From Epiperipatus broadwayi (Eukaryota; Onychophora; Udeonychophora; Euonychophora; Peripatidae): a DNA stretch of 64,000 nt. The notes below the pieces were generated by a model. That model had not been told where the DNA came from, searched no databases, and worked only from the letters and a program-made list of their open reading frames with translations. Position numbers and translations under genes: made by a program. Below are positions 37,101 to 48,129 of this stretch, piece by piece; positions within the stretch are counted from its first letter, which is position 1, and every line of letters begins with the position of its first letter. The DNA is taken from NCBI GenBank assembly GCA_028023455.1, contig JAQFVV010006220.1, positions 11,335,916 to 11,399,915 on the forward strand. The letters are read 5' to 3'.

Positions 37101-37795
37101 TAAAGATGTGTGCTGATCATTATGGAATGTTACTGTATTTTGTGGTAGAAAGCCCTCAGCACTCATGAGTGGTATTGCTATTTGATGCAGCCATCTTGAG
37201 ATGAAGTTTGTGTACTTCATGTTAAAATCTCCTATGATGATAGTTGGTTAAGGAGTTGATGCCATCAGTGAGTTGATGGTATGATGTTTGATATGATGAT
37301 GTTTCCAGGTGGGCGGTAGGTGAAAATTATGTTGAGAGTGGTTGCATGCTGATGAAAGGTTGCTATAAACAACTTTGCATCAACACATATGATCCTGAAA
37401 GATGTGAATAGGCAGTTTGGGCTTATGAGTAGTCCAGTTCCACCCAAAGGTGATGATGTATCCTTGGAGAATCCAAAAAAACCTTCAATGCAAAGATGCA
37501 CTGTTGAGTCAATCTGTGATCTGCCATATATTTTTGTTTCCAGAAGTCCTAATATATGCATCTGTGTTATTTTGGTTCATTGTCTAAGTTGATCTAGTTT
37601 GTTTGCCGAGTGTTCACATTTCAAAATATGCTAGTGGCTGTTTTTTATTGCATGTGTTGCAGTTTCATTGGTTAATCAGATAGAAGCGATGCCCATTAGT
37701 GACCAGTCTTTCATTTGAATTCTGGTTAACAATGATGCAGTGTTGTGCTCTTGTTTTGGTTTTTTTATTGTTTTTGCTTCTTTTTGGGTGATCTC
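34106..37795 (-). mobile_element. L1/Tx1-like LINE, copy A (family T), 5'-truncated
   Basis: This copy on the minus strand contains nearly all of ORF2 and ends in a conserved 3' terminus ('aaagttctgctttgaaac') followed by triplets. Its 5' end lies inside the triplet tail of copy B at about 37795. The protein order is APE endonuclease, linker, reverse transcriptase, then zinc-binding end. ORF1 is missing. Confidence 0.8.
34690..37600 (-). pseudogene. LINE A ORF2: endonuclease, reverse transcriptase and zinc end (broken)
   Basis: Reads from 37600 downward. The APE endonuclease starts LGLLETKIYG (catalytic Glu motif), continues with 'TGLLISP', IGDFNMKY (GDFN block, about 37240-37215), and FSDHSAQ (catalytic SDH, near 37020). 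A linker frame occupies 36901-36395. The reverse transcriptase palm A block reads VVQIDIESAFNSV near 35995-35960. The normally YADD block reads YKSDITIF near 35680, with the first catalytic Asp lost. 'LCNKLLWQRN' and 'PPIHNGLRLHN' near 35330-35240 are the L1/Tx1-type thumb blocks. The zinc end FCSLCHRTEE...H...C lies near 34830-34780. Several frameshifts, stops and a 12-base G run (about 35800) break the gene. Confidence 0.8.
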
Positions 37796-37837
37796 CTGCT
37801 GCTGCTACTGGTACACTGCTACTACTACTACTACATT
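37795..37837. repeat. Triplet tract between LINE A and LINE B
   Basis: CTGCTGCTGCTACTGGTACACTGCTACTACTAC-type triplets. It is both the 3' tail of copy B (which ends '...attgttgaaatg' then TAG triplets on the minus strand) and the 5' flank of copy A. Confidence 0.85.
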
Positions 37838-39566
37838 TCAACAATAATCTTTATTAATCCTTTACGTTACATGGTATTACGTAACATTGATTTCAAGGGT
37901 TACAGGTGCAAATCTGGAGTCATATTAAGTTATTTACAGTCACTAAGGTAATCTTGATTGTTGTTCATTTAATTGTTAATCCTGTAGTATAGTAGGATAG
38001 CAGCTTGTAATTTATATTGCACAAAATCAAGCCATGGGCACAGTACAATGAACAAAGTTAATTCACAGTAGAATTCCACATGGTGACCAGCAGAATTTGA
38101 TAGATGTGGAGCAAATTCTATAATCCAATGGTGGATGGTACCATGTATCATTGAATGCTACTCAATGAAGTTATTGTTGGATTATAACCTATTATAGATT
38201 GGATGGTTAATTAAGCAGTGACCATGTGGCAGCAAAAATTTCAGAGGGTGCAGTCTTGTTCTGAGCCTTGAATTGATGGACCTTATTAATATTGATGAAT
38301 ATAACTGGATGCCTTCTAGTGTTGTTACTAATGGTAAAGATGCAGCAAGTGCACCAGAATGCATATAGGGTGAAAGTTGTTGCACATGCTGTGGGAGAGT
38401 GTATCTTCTGATAGGATTAAATTTGTATAGGTGCAACTGGTCATATACATGTATTTAGCCTGATAGTGTTGATTTGGTTGAGGGCTTGCCACTGCTGAAA
38501 GAGATGTTGAGTTTCTTCTGCTGCATTACATAAGGTGTAGAATGGATTCATATTTTTATATAGACAGTGATACTGGAGTAAATATGAATGCTGGCAATGC
38601 GTATAGAATAAGACATACTAGGAAATCCCCCCAAAAATTAGGCTCTAGGAACCATCTTTTGAAGAAGCAGAGTAGCTGGCAGTTATTGATACGAAGCACG
38701 GGAAAAGGATAATCTTTGTTGGGCTCTGAATAGAGTATAGCATATGTTTGCCTGTATGTGTATTTATTAGTCATGGCAAATGTTGATCAGTTAGATGCTG
38801 ATAGGATTGATTAATAAAGTGTAGTTAGAAATGTAGCTGATATAGGGGGAGTTCTATCAGTAGGGATCACTTGTAACAGTGATTGTAGTGCTGGGAACTT
38901 GTGAACAATTGAATTTTATGGCTTTTTGAATATAAGAAAACTTGGGCATGTTGGAGGCCCAGACCATTATTAATAGATGGACAACTAAGTCTCTTAGCTG
39001 AGATTGACACTTTCTTCCTGCCCCATAGTAGCTTATTGCAGAGAGAGGAGATGGCAGAATTAAACAATTTTGAAAATTTAACAATAGGCAAATAAAATAT
39101 AATCTTAGTCATAATGAGTGTATTAAATAGGTGAATTTTTGCATAAAGAGAGAGATAAGCTTTGGTGAGGGAGCTGGTAATCTGTGTGGCATTTTCTTTA
39201 AGCTGGTTTTGTAATGTGTTCTTCATTATAAGTGATCCCTTGTAAAATGGGAAACCTAAGAAGGGGCTTGCCTTTCCCTGGAATATTTGAGTGTATGGTT
39301 TGTTGGTGTATATAAACCATGCTGTTGTTTTACTCATGTTAAATCTAAGTTTATACAAGGCCGTATATTGATTGAGGATGCTTTGTAATGTGGTAAGATG
39401 CTTGCAATATGGCAGGAAGACAGTGACATCAATCATGTATGCTATGCATGGAATGTATTGATATATATAATTTGGAGGCCTACAAATTTTATATGCTTTA
39501 ATAGGGAATTTATGTAAAAAATGAAGAGCAGTGCATTAAGAGGTGAGCCTTGGGAGATGGATTGTG
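37838..39566 (-). mobile_element. L1/Tx1-like LINE, copy B (family T), 5'-truncated
   Basis: A shorter minus-strand copy begins inside the reverse transcriptase. Its 5' end abuts the triplet tract that terminates copy C, and its 3' end '...aataaagattattgttgaaatg' enters the triplet tract next to copy A. Confidence 0.8.
38160..39560 (-). pseudogene. LINE B ORF2 C-terminal half (broken)
   Basis: The frame at 39436-38867 contains MIDVTVFLPYCKHL, the decayed YADD block with the first Asp replaced. It then has FLGFPFYKGSL, 'KIIFYLPIVKFSKLF' and LLWGRKKVS...SINNGLGLQHA, the thumb region typical of L1/Tx1 reverse transcriptases. Further on, 'RWFLEPNFWGDFL' matches copy D's 'KWSLEPKLFDFLL'. The zinc end near 38550-38480 reads LCNAAEETQHLFQQW, so two expected cysteines are lost. 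The final block 'IFAATWS' near 38235 matches 'VFAATWS' of copy D. The frame is broken and no product is expected. Confidence 0.75.
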
Positions 39567-39629
39567 TATTATTATTATTATCATCATCATCATCATCATC
39601 GTTATTATTATTATTATTATTATTATATT
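39567..39629. repeat. Triplet tract (ATT)n(ATC)n(ATT)n between LINE B and LINE C
   Basis: ATT units, then about eight ATC units, one GTT, then ATT units. It is the 3' tail of copy C, whose end reads '...aaacaataaagtttaatttgaaat' on the minus strand. Confidence 0.9.
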
Positions 39630-39977
39630 ATTTCAAATTAAACTTTATTGTTTATAAAAAGTTGCATTGTTAAAAATACATGGTTGAAAACTACATAGCT
39701 TTGGAACAAACAGATAGATATTATTGGTACAATTCAAATAAATTGTTAGGCAGGTATCTGATAAAGGTAAACTTGTAAACTGTGTATTTACCTATGGTTC
39801 TATTTTCATTGTCTGAAGGTTTAGTTCATCAGTTTAAAATACTTTTGATTGAATTAAATATATTCTTTGGACTATTCAATACACAGATGTGGTGTTTAAA
39901 AAATTGTTGAAAAAGAGATATGTAACAAAAAATAAATAATTGTTCTTTTTACAACAAAAGTCATTTGGTTTTTGAGG

Positions 39978-42640
39978 CTATGGTCTGTCTTGAGTTTTTA
40001 ATAGTGACAATATACCAGCAAATATATCTGGGTGTGCAATTTTGCCATCTCTGGCCTTCAGTTGTTTGAGCATATTAGAGAATGTGGCTGGGTGCCTTCT
40101 GGTGTAATTTCCAAGGCTGAAATCACATCTAGTGTACCACAAAGTATATAAACAAAAAATTGCTGCATGAACTGCTGGTATTGAACCTTTACTGAGTGTC
40201 TCTATTAGGTTATCAAGTGTGATGTTATTTTGTCTATATATGCTAATCATAATTTCTCAGGTATTTGTCAGACCTGTGCAGGTGTGGAATAGGTGCTGTT
40301 GTGTTTCTTCTTCCCTGTGGCACAAAAAACAAAAAGCATCAATTTTGGTGTAAAACCTGTGGTATTTAAGGAAGTAGGAGGTAGGTAGAGTATAAAGATT
40401 TAGACTTAAGGGAAAGTCAAAAAAATTGTGTTCCAATATTTTTTGAATAGCTACATCAAACAACTGTTGTTCATATTTAATACTAGTGACTGAGGATCAG
40501 TAGTTATGTCTGCACACAGCATATTATAAATTCTCCAATAAATGTATCTACCAATACCCAAAAAAGACACCTGATCATAAATGCTTTGGAGTTTGTTTAA
40601 GAGCAAAGACAAATGTCCATGTGAAGGTGGTGATCAGTCTGTGGGTGTTATCCGAAGGATGCATTCGAGAGCTGGAAAACTTCTTATCAGTGCAGCCAGT
40701 AGATTGATACTTTTTTGTTTTATGAAAAATTTGAATGGAGAGAAGACCTAATCCATTTCTTGTTGGTGGAAGACTGTAATTTTACAGAGATGGAGACTAC
40801 TTTTCTGTGCCAGAATAGGTTGCTACAAAGTGAGTAAATGGACAAAGTGAAAGGTTTAATGAAGTTTGAAATTAGTGAGTTAATAGGTTATTTTTGTACT
40901 TACAAGCTGATTGAAAAGGCATACTTTTGTATATAATGAGAGATAGGTTTTGGAGAGAGAAGTGGTTGTGCATTCAGCATCATCTTTCAGTTTTTCTGGA
41001 TCTTTTATCTCATTCCAGAGGGCCCTAGGTAGAAAGGAAATCCAAGGAAATTAACTGGTTTACCATGATAAACTTGCATATGTATCTTGCCAGTGTAAAG
41101 AAACCAAGCTGATATTTTATTAATGCTGATCTTGAGTTTATATTATAAAAGGGATATTCTTTAAGAATTTTTTCCAGAGTAGGTAGTTGTTTTTTTGGAT
41201 GTAAGAAAAACAGCAAGGTATATGCAATACATGGTATATATAGTCCAGTGTGTGTAATTTGAATTCCTTTAATTTTTATTGTATTTTGTTTATAATAGGG
41301 TTAATGTAGAACATAAATAATAAAGAACTGAGTGGAGATGCTTGAGGTATGGATTGGTGGGGAAAGAATGAAGGTGATGTTCTACCATTAATTGTAATAT
41401 TGATTTCATGGCTAAGGAGTAGATTAGTGAGTAGGTATAAGAGAAAGCGAAGTATTTTTGTGTCTGCAAGTGACTGAATTAAAATTTCAATAGAAACTGA
41501 GTCAAAAGAAACCTCAATGACAATTTGAACATCCATTGGAGCATTTTTTCTTTTCTTTTAACTGAATTTGCAATGGTTTTGGAAATGAGGGCAGCTTGGC
41601 CTGTTGAGGAGCCTTTTTTTGCATATTGCATTGATGATAAGAGGGAAGAGATATGGTTCGATTTTATCTTTTAAAAACTTTTTCCAGGATTTTGTAAGGA
41701 TATCCCAGAGCCCATCTAATGTAGCCTCATGTCCAGATGTGTTGTTTTGTTATTTTTTTTCCTTTTTTGTGTACTCTTTTAGAGTGTTGCAGGTATCTGG
41801 AGCAGATTTATGCATGATGATTCTTTTATGTAACTCATTGGTCAAAGTTAGGAGTCTTGAGGGTGATGGTGTGGTTCTGGTAACATGATTTATATTAAAT
41901 GGCAGAATGTTGATAAAGAAATGTACCATTAAACAGGATCAAGTTGCATAGTGCTGGGTTTAAATAACATAAAGCATATTTCAGAAATACAAAAATTCAG
42001 AAGTGTGTATAGGAAAAACTATTCTTATTGTTTTGTGAAGTTAAATTGTTGATGTTTGCATTGCACTCAAATAGAGTTCGAACATTTGCCTAGAGTGATC
42101 AGAAAAGGGTAAGGTATTATGTGTTAACTTAATTAAGTGATGAAGCATGAGTGAATAAAAACACAGGTCAAGAAGTGAGATGTGATGACTGTTGTAGAAA
42201 GTGATGGAGTTGGGTGGTAAGAAACCTTCAGTACTCATTAGGGGTATTGCAAATTGATGTAGCCATTTGAAACAAAAGTGTGATAATGCATGTTAAAGTC
42301 ACCCATTAAAACAACTGGATAAGAGATTGAGTAGTGAGTTGATGGTAAGCAGTAATCTTGAGATGACAACTGGTCCAAGAGGTATGTAAACAAAAATTAA
42401 GTCAAGTGCAGCAGTATGGTGGTGAAAATTGACTATAAGTAGGTTTGAGTTGATATACATAATTTTAAAGGATGAAAATTGGCAGGTTCATGTGATGACC
42501 AGGCCAGTGCCTCTTGAAAATGATGAATATCTTGGGTCCTTAAATAGGTTGTGGGGACAATCTGAGAACCATTATATATTTTTGTTTCCAGCAGACCAAA
42601 GATATGTAGCTGTGTAAATTGAATCCATTTCTTAGCTGGA
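39978..42640 (-). pseudogene. LINE C ORF2 (broken)
   Basis: Endonuclease start HIFGLLETKIYNGSQI lies near 42600-42550, nearly identical to copy A. FSDHSRQ (catalytic SDH) lies near 42095. The reverse transcriptase block at 41536-41276 has 'VQIVIEVSFDSVSIEIL' (palm A; the Asp of the metal site appears lost) and 'GRTSPSFFPHQSIPQASPLS', matching the fingers/palm block 'G..IPQGSPLS'. The thumb blocks are frameshifted. The zinc end DAFCFLCHREEETQ-x-H-x4-C is at about 40360-40275 with all four ligands kept. The C-terminal block 'IPAVHAAIFCLYTLWYTRCD' and 'RRHPATF' (40250-39978) matches copy D. Confidence 0.75.
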
Positions 42641-43153
42641 GGGTTTTTTGACTTGAGTTTAGACCTCGAACATTGAAAGCTTTTATCTTTATTTTTATTT
42701 TGAAAGTAAATGAAGAAAAAAAATGTTAATGTATTATGTTTTGAGGATGTTGACTTAATTGTAAATTTCCACTTGTTGCCTTGTTTATAAGGTTTAGAAA
42801 AAGGATTGTATGAACATAAATGGCCAGCTAAGACTCAAAATTAAAATTTTCAGGGCTGGCATCTAGGGCATCAAAATATTTAAGAGATGGTTTGTTTGCA
42901 TTATTTTTTCTAAGCAGGGAAGGTTTGATACCTGTTGATATACTAGTATATACATGTTTATCTTCAGGATTTTGTTTTTGATTTGCTTGAGTTTGGGGTT
43001 TTGATAAGAGAAAGATGAAGATTTTTTGGTTCAGTTAGAACTTCCTAGGTTTGTTTAGTGTCTGTTAAGTGGAGGCTACAGGATTCTAGTTTATAATGTT
43101 AGATTAATTTCGGTATCAAATGTTATTTTTTTATTACCATGACTTTTTCGTGA

Positions 43154-44232
43154 TCACCCAGGTTTTCTTTTGAAAGTGTAAACTGCATCACAGCTTTCAA
43201 TTATTGATAATGGTGATGTCAATGTAACTATGACATCTATGCTGGTCTTATTTATTATAGATGAAGAATGGCTAGTATTGTCACTGTGAATAATTGACTG
43301 TGGTACCTTAGCTATATGAGTTGAATCTAACCATTTACATGGTTGGCTGATGAGATGAGTTTGATTACCAACAGCCTGAGCAGTTTTGCTGCTGATGTTA
43401 AGGGGTGTGCTGGAGGTTTGATTTGTTTGCTCGATGGAGAGGTCAATTGGTGAAGCATCTTTATTTGAGGAAGAGATTGTGTGTATTAGATATTTTGTCA
43501 TTATTGTCTTGATTTTGATTATGAATACATCTAGGTATATGGTTATCCACCTGATTACATTGTAAGCATAGAGTGTTTGTGCTGTTGATTGCTAGATGAC
43601 CGTGCTGATGACAAGAGAAACATTATGGCTTTAACTCTTATGTATAGACAAAGTGTTGTCTCTTGATCTGTAATCTAAATAGATATAGTATTTGGATAAA
43701 TGTTTTTGAGTATATAAAGTGTTTGGATCAATGTTTTTGTTTAGCTTGACTTTAAACTCATAGATATTTTTGTATATTGGAACTGGGGTGTCCTTTGGGT
43801 AAACTGGTTTCCAAAAGATTCCATTAATTTTTGAAAATTTTGTGTGTAGCCTAGATATGTATTTTTCAATATGCCAGTTATGTATCCCTGTTTGTTTTCA
43901 TCTACATCAATTAGAACAAAATGTCTCAGTGTTTTGACCATTTTAAATCTATTTTTTGGGGGGTTTGATCATGGAATTCTATGATCAGATATCTTTGATT
44001 GGAATGATCAGCTAAGAATAGAACATTGTTCCATAGATTGTGCTGAGTGAGTGTTTCATATAGTAACACTCTTGGGAAATTATACAAAGAACAATGAATA
44101 TCTGTTGCTGATAAAAAATGAAAACATGTAAAGTGTTAACAAGTCTATTAAGAATGGTATTGTGGAACTTCTCAAAAATGATATCAAGCATGTCAGCATT
44201 CCATATTACAGAAGGGGGAATTGCATTTCTTC
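43154..44232 (-). pseudogene. LINE C ORF1, gag-like with zinc knuckles (broken)
   Basis: From about 44200 downward, one minus-strand frame reads 'NLWNNVLFLADHSNQRYLI' and EFHDQTPQ, then continues at 43941-43741 ('HFVLIDVDENKQ'). It resembles the N-terminal nucleic-acid-binding part of Tx1-like ORF1 proteins. At 43630-43545 another frame has CFSCHQHGHLAIN and CLQCNQVDNHIPRC. The second is an intact C-x2-C-x5-H-x3-C zinc knuckle, and the first has lost its last ligand. A Ser/Thr-rich C-terminal tail follows (43501-43154). ORF1 of LINEs binds the element RNA. Confidence 0.65.
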
Positions 44233-44489
44233 ACCATTTTGATTGTGTAAATCTAAATTTTCAATATGGCTGGTTGTAGATTTTCTGAATCTTTGGGAAG
44301 AAGGATTGAAATTCATGCTTGTAATTAGTGATTTTTATTTGCAATATCAGCAAATGTTTTTTTATTAATTAAACTAACATTATTTCTTAGGTTTGTATTT
44401 TCACTCACGTTGGTTAATACTACAGGCGTGGCAGCCATTCAAGTTATCTTTAATCAGCGCTGTGAAGTATTTTCCCCCCACAGATGCAC

Positions 44490-44680
44490 AAATGAATGTT
44501 TGCTGATTTTTAGAATACATACAAATTTTGTATTTGTTTTTTTTTTCTTTCAAAAAATAAATTAAAATTACCTTTTCTGATGGAGACTTTTAGCATACAT
44601 GCAATCATGTGTCTAGTCAGGTCATCATCATTATTTACTTATATTTGTAAACTTGATTTCATAAGTTTTTTTTTACCTGG
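44490..44680. other. AT-rich non-coding sequence
   Basis: Flank of LINE C with no recognised content. Confidence 0.4.
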
Positions 44681-44689
44681 CCTAGAAAA

Positions 44690-45245
44690 AGGCTGTGGTT
44701 TTTTTAATTGATTTACTTTAACAAATTTTCATTCATGCATGGTATTACTGTGAGGCCACACACTCCACGATATCAAACTACACAACTTCAATAATATGCT
44801 AACCAAAACAAAATGTAAATACAGACTATAGCATCTATTTTTCCCCTCATTAAATATCACATTTCAAACATATACTGTAATCATCTTTCCTTTGTGCTTT
44901 AAATACTATATTCAGTTCTCTACTGTAGTTAAAAAAAAACATACTGATATTTTTTTAAGCATTTTTTCCTTCAAAAAGTTTTATTCCATATGACTTTTCT
45001 AAAATACCATATTGTTTTAGAATCAGAAATATAATCAGCCTATGGAAAAACCATCATTTTTGTAAAAAAAAAAAAAAAAAAAAAATTTTAATTGACATTT
45101 TAACGATTTTTTTTTTTTTGCTTTGCAAATTACTTTCTGGAAAATTTACCTATCCTTTGAAAAATCCATTGGTTTTGTAATATTTTTTTTTAATTGGTTA
45201 CTTTAACAATTTTTTTTTTTGCTTTGCATAATTGCTTGCTTTGAA
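44690..45245. repeat. Degenerate tandem repeat, about 110-115 bp units
   Basis: Two clear units (about 45040-45150 and 45155-45235) share 'tttttgtaa', 'ttaattg..a.tttaac.atttttt' and 'ttttgctttgcaa'. A more diverged partial copy lies near 44695. Long A22 and T12 homopolymers lie inside. Confidence 0.5.
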
Positions 45246-45249
45246 TAAA

Positions 45250-46160
45250 ATGCTCGTAATCATATTATGCCTCTTAAATAAAAGGAAGGAATTACTTCCT
45301 TTGCTTAAAATGATTCATAAAAAAATTACAGTTTATTATTCTTCCTTTGACAATATTACAAACAAATATAATAGTTTTATTTAATTGGTTGTGAATTTAA
45401 CATATGACAGCATTACTGACAAATACATTCACTTGATTTTATATATAAGAATATTTACAACACATGTATGAATAGAAAACATTTGATTTTTTTTTACATG
45501 CAATTTTAAAAATGTACAAAAAACTGTATGTCAGTTTTAAATTAGATGGGATTGAAATTGTTAGTTGAAATATTAAGTTTGAACACAGCTATCCTGCATA
45601 AACTCAAGTAAAAAAACTCCAGAGTTTAATACCATCACTATCAGTATGATTGGATCTTAAAATGACATTAAACAACTCTTTTTTGGATTAGTTTGCAATA
45701 ATTTCATTTCCATATTCCTAAATTATCAATTTAATTATTCATCTCAAAATTATTTTGAACTAGAAATTTAAACAAATTTGAATTTTGTTAACCATTCACT
45801 CTTAATCTTGTAAATTACACACTATTACAAATAATTCTTATACATTGTTAATCTCACTATAAAACCAAAAAATATATATTATCCTCTTCCTGAATTCAAA
45901 TCTGATAATTTAATTAACTATACGTCTCAAATTTATCATTGTTTACAAAACACTACAGAAGATATAAGTTCTTCATTTTATATTTTTAATTATGATTGTC
46001 TTAATTTTTTTTTATTTAAACAAACTATTTATAATTTGATAAATATTATAATTGAACATCCTTACAAATATGTATTTCTTTATTTTTGCAAGTAGTTCAG
46101 GTTAAGAATCTATTAGTAATTTTCTCCTGATTTCACTACATTTGTCATTTAATATAAACT
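45250..46160. other. AT-rich non-coding sequence
   Basis: No gene or repeat recognised. Confidence 0.45.
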
Positions 46161-46168
46161 TTAATAAT

Positions 46169-46316
46169 CAATAGATGTCAGATGGTATTGCTTAATAAAT
46201 CTTTATCCAATGCCATCCTGTTCAAATATTACTGGCTAGTTTCAATAGATGTCAGATGGCGGTGCTTAGTAAATCTTCATTCAGTGTTGTTTTATCAAAT
46301 ATCATCAAAATAATTT
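46169..46316. repeat. 74-bp tandem duplication
   Basis: Units start at CAATAGATGTCAGATGG (46169 and 46243) and share 'gcttaataaatcttcatt'. Just downstream, 'gactttcatcagtgagag' resembles the core of repeat family R, so this may be another diverged member. Confidence 0.65.
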
Positions 46317-46329
46317 CTACCTAATGACT

Positions 46330-46975
46330 TTCATCAGTGAGAGATAGCAAAATGTGTAAGCAAAGTTCATATGATGTTATGTCTTATTTGTTTAATTTAG
46401 TTAAGGTGTTTGCACTAATATTAGTATTTGAACAATATCCTATAGTGGTAGCATGATAATATGCATAATTTATTTATTTGTATTTATAAACTAAATTCTA
46501 AGTAGCCAATGTATATACTAATTAATATTATTTTATTACTAATTAATTTAATGTTTCTGTTGACTTATTGTACTTTTTTAGTCTCAAGTATTCCAAAATC
46601 ACAATTGCATCAACATTGACTGTGAAGTCATATTTCTATACTGAATTTCAGCACCCAGAATTTATAATAGGTATGCATATATGTGTAATTGTTGACCTTA
46701 TGTATACTTCATTTAACTTTATATAGTTATGGCATTCAAAATAAATTACATTGTTTCTAAAAAATAAAAATAAATCTGGTCACAATAATTATAAAAAATA
46801 TATAGATATTAGCTCTACTGTATTTCAATATGTAAAAAAACTAATGAACTGCTTGATATTCCATTCACATATTTTTCACTTTTGAATTGACTTTCCAGCA
46901 CCATTGTTTGATTCACCATATATATATATATGTTAATTCTAATATTTTCACAGATAAATGATGACTTCATAAATA
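46330..46975. other. AT-rich non-coding sequence
   Basis: No gene recognised. (TA)n tracts at 46918-46930 and 46974-46998. Confidence 0.45.
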
Positions 46976-46998
46976 TATATATATATATTGTAACAGGA

Positions 46999-47029
46999 TA
47001 TATATATATATGTGTTACATTTAAATATC
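46999..47029. other. LTR-terminus-like inverted pair
   Basis: TGTAACA...TGTTACA around a (TA)n core, placed directly after an (AT)n tract. It resembles the TGTAAC/GTTACA termini at 9361-9392 and 50973-50999. It could be the start of an LTR element ending at 50999, but no pair of matching LTRs was found. Confidence 0.3.
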
Positions 47030-47499
47030 TAATACAGAATTAAAAACACAAACTTTCAAAATGCACAAATAACGAATTATTAATTTATTAATATGTTTGA
47101 TTGAAATATTCTATAGTTTAAATAAAATATAATAAAAACCTTTTAATTCTAAAAATAACGAGGAGAGTTTTTAATCTGAAAAATAAAAATTATAAACAGA
47201 TCCTTAAGGCAAAATGACCATTAACAAGATGATTATGAAATAGATAATAGAAACAAAAGACTTGTTTTTCCCACCCAAAGATATAGACACAGATCTCAGT
47301 GGAAAAATCCAAGTAGCTACAAACCCAAAATCTACTACAAACTCAATGAACCAATAAATTAGCGATATGGAATATGTTTGATGGATCTGTGCATTCCAGA
47401 GATAAGGTGACTGAGGACTATAAAAAGAAAATCAAAAAGAAAATTATTAATTAGAGAATTAGAATTTTGAATTCGTTTTGTTGTTGCTGAAAAGTTAAA

Positions 47500-47790
47500 T
47501 TAAATATTGTCGCTGTTACCAAAAATGTAATCTGTTTAATCGCACTTCCCTCAGACCGGCCAGCCAAAGGCAGCTTTCATCTTCACGGATCCCATGATCA
47601 AACCACTATTAACATCTTCAGAAATCATCAGAAATCTTCCTAAATCATCATCATCCACAAGAAAAGGGCCCTTGTGTAAATTAGATCTTCATCGCGACGG
47701 AATGAGCACGGAGAAAGGAAAGTATACATTATTGATAAAAATGAACTATAAACTCTTTAATTTAAAATCTCCGAACTTTATTTTCCTTTA
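47500..47790 (+). other. GC-richer island, unassigned
   Basis: About 200 bp (47520-47720) is clearly richer in G and C than its surroundings, including 'cagaccggccagcc' and 'catcgcgacgg'. A 65-codon frame begins with ATG at 47594 and is Ser/Lys/Arg-rich in its first half. It could be an exon or part of a mobile element; no domain was recognised. Confidence 0.3.
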
Positions 47791-48129
47791 AAGATGAATT
47801 ATAGACTTTCTCTCTTTTGATCAAATCTGAACTCTATAAACTTTAAAAAATTTTGAGACTTATCAAAAATTGAAATGTAATCTTTTTAAAATATGTGTTA
47901 TATGTTTCCATTTATGCTAAGTGTAAGATCTGTTTGTAATAGGGTAGGGGTTTGCGATTGCAAACTTAAATTTAAAGATAATATGTATCGTTATTTGTGC
48001 ATTATTAAATTTTAAAAATAGGTTAAAAATAGTATTTGTGAAAAAAAAAAAAGTTAAATATAATGTGTCATTTTAAAATGATTTAAAACTGTAAACTAAA
48101 TATTTTTTTTTAGAAATAAATTAATAAAA

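Larger units (their letters stand above)
39630..44480 (-). mobile_element. L1/Tx1-like LINE, copy C (family T), near full length
   Basis: The longest copy of the family is on the minus strand, with an ORF1 relic, an ORF2 relic, a 3' UTR and a triplet tail. ORF1 can be followed from about 44230. Sequence to about 44480 may be the 5' UTR, but the exact 5' end is not defined. Confidence 0.75.
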
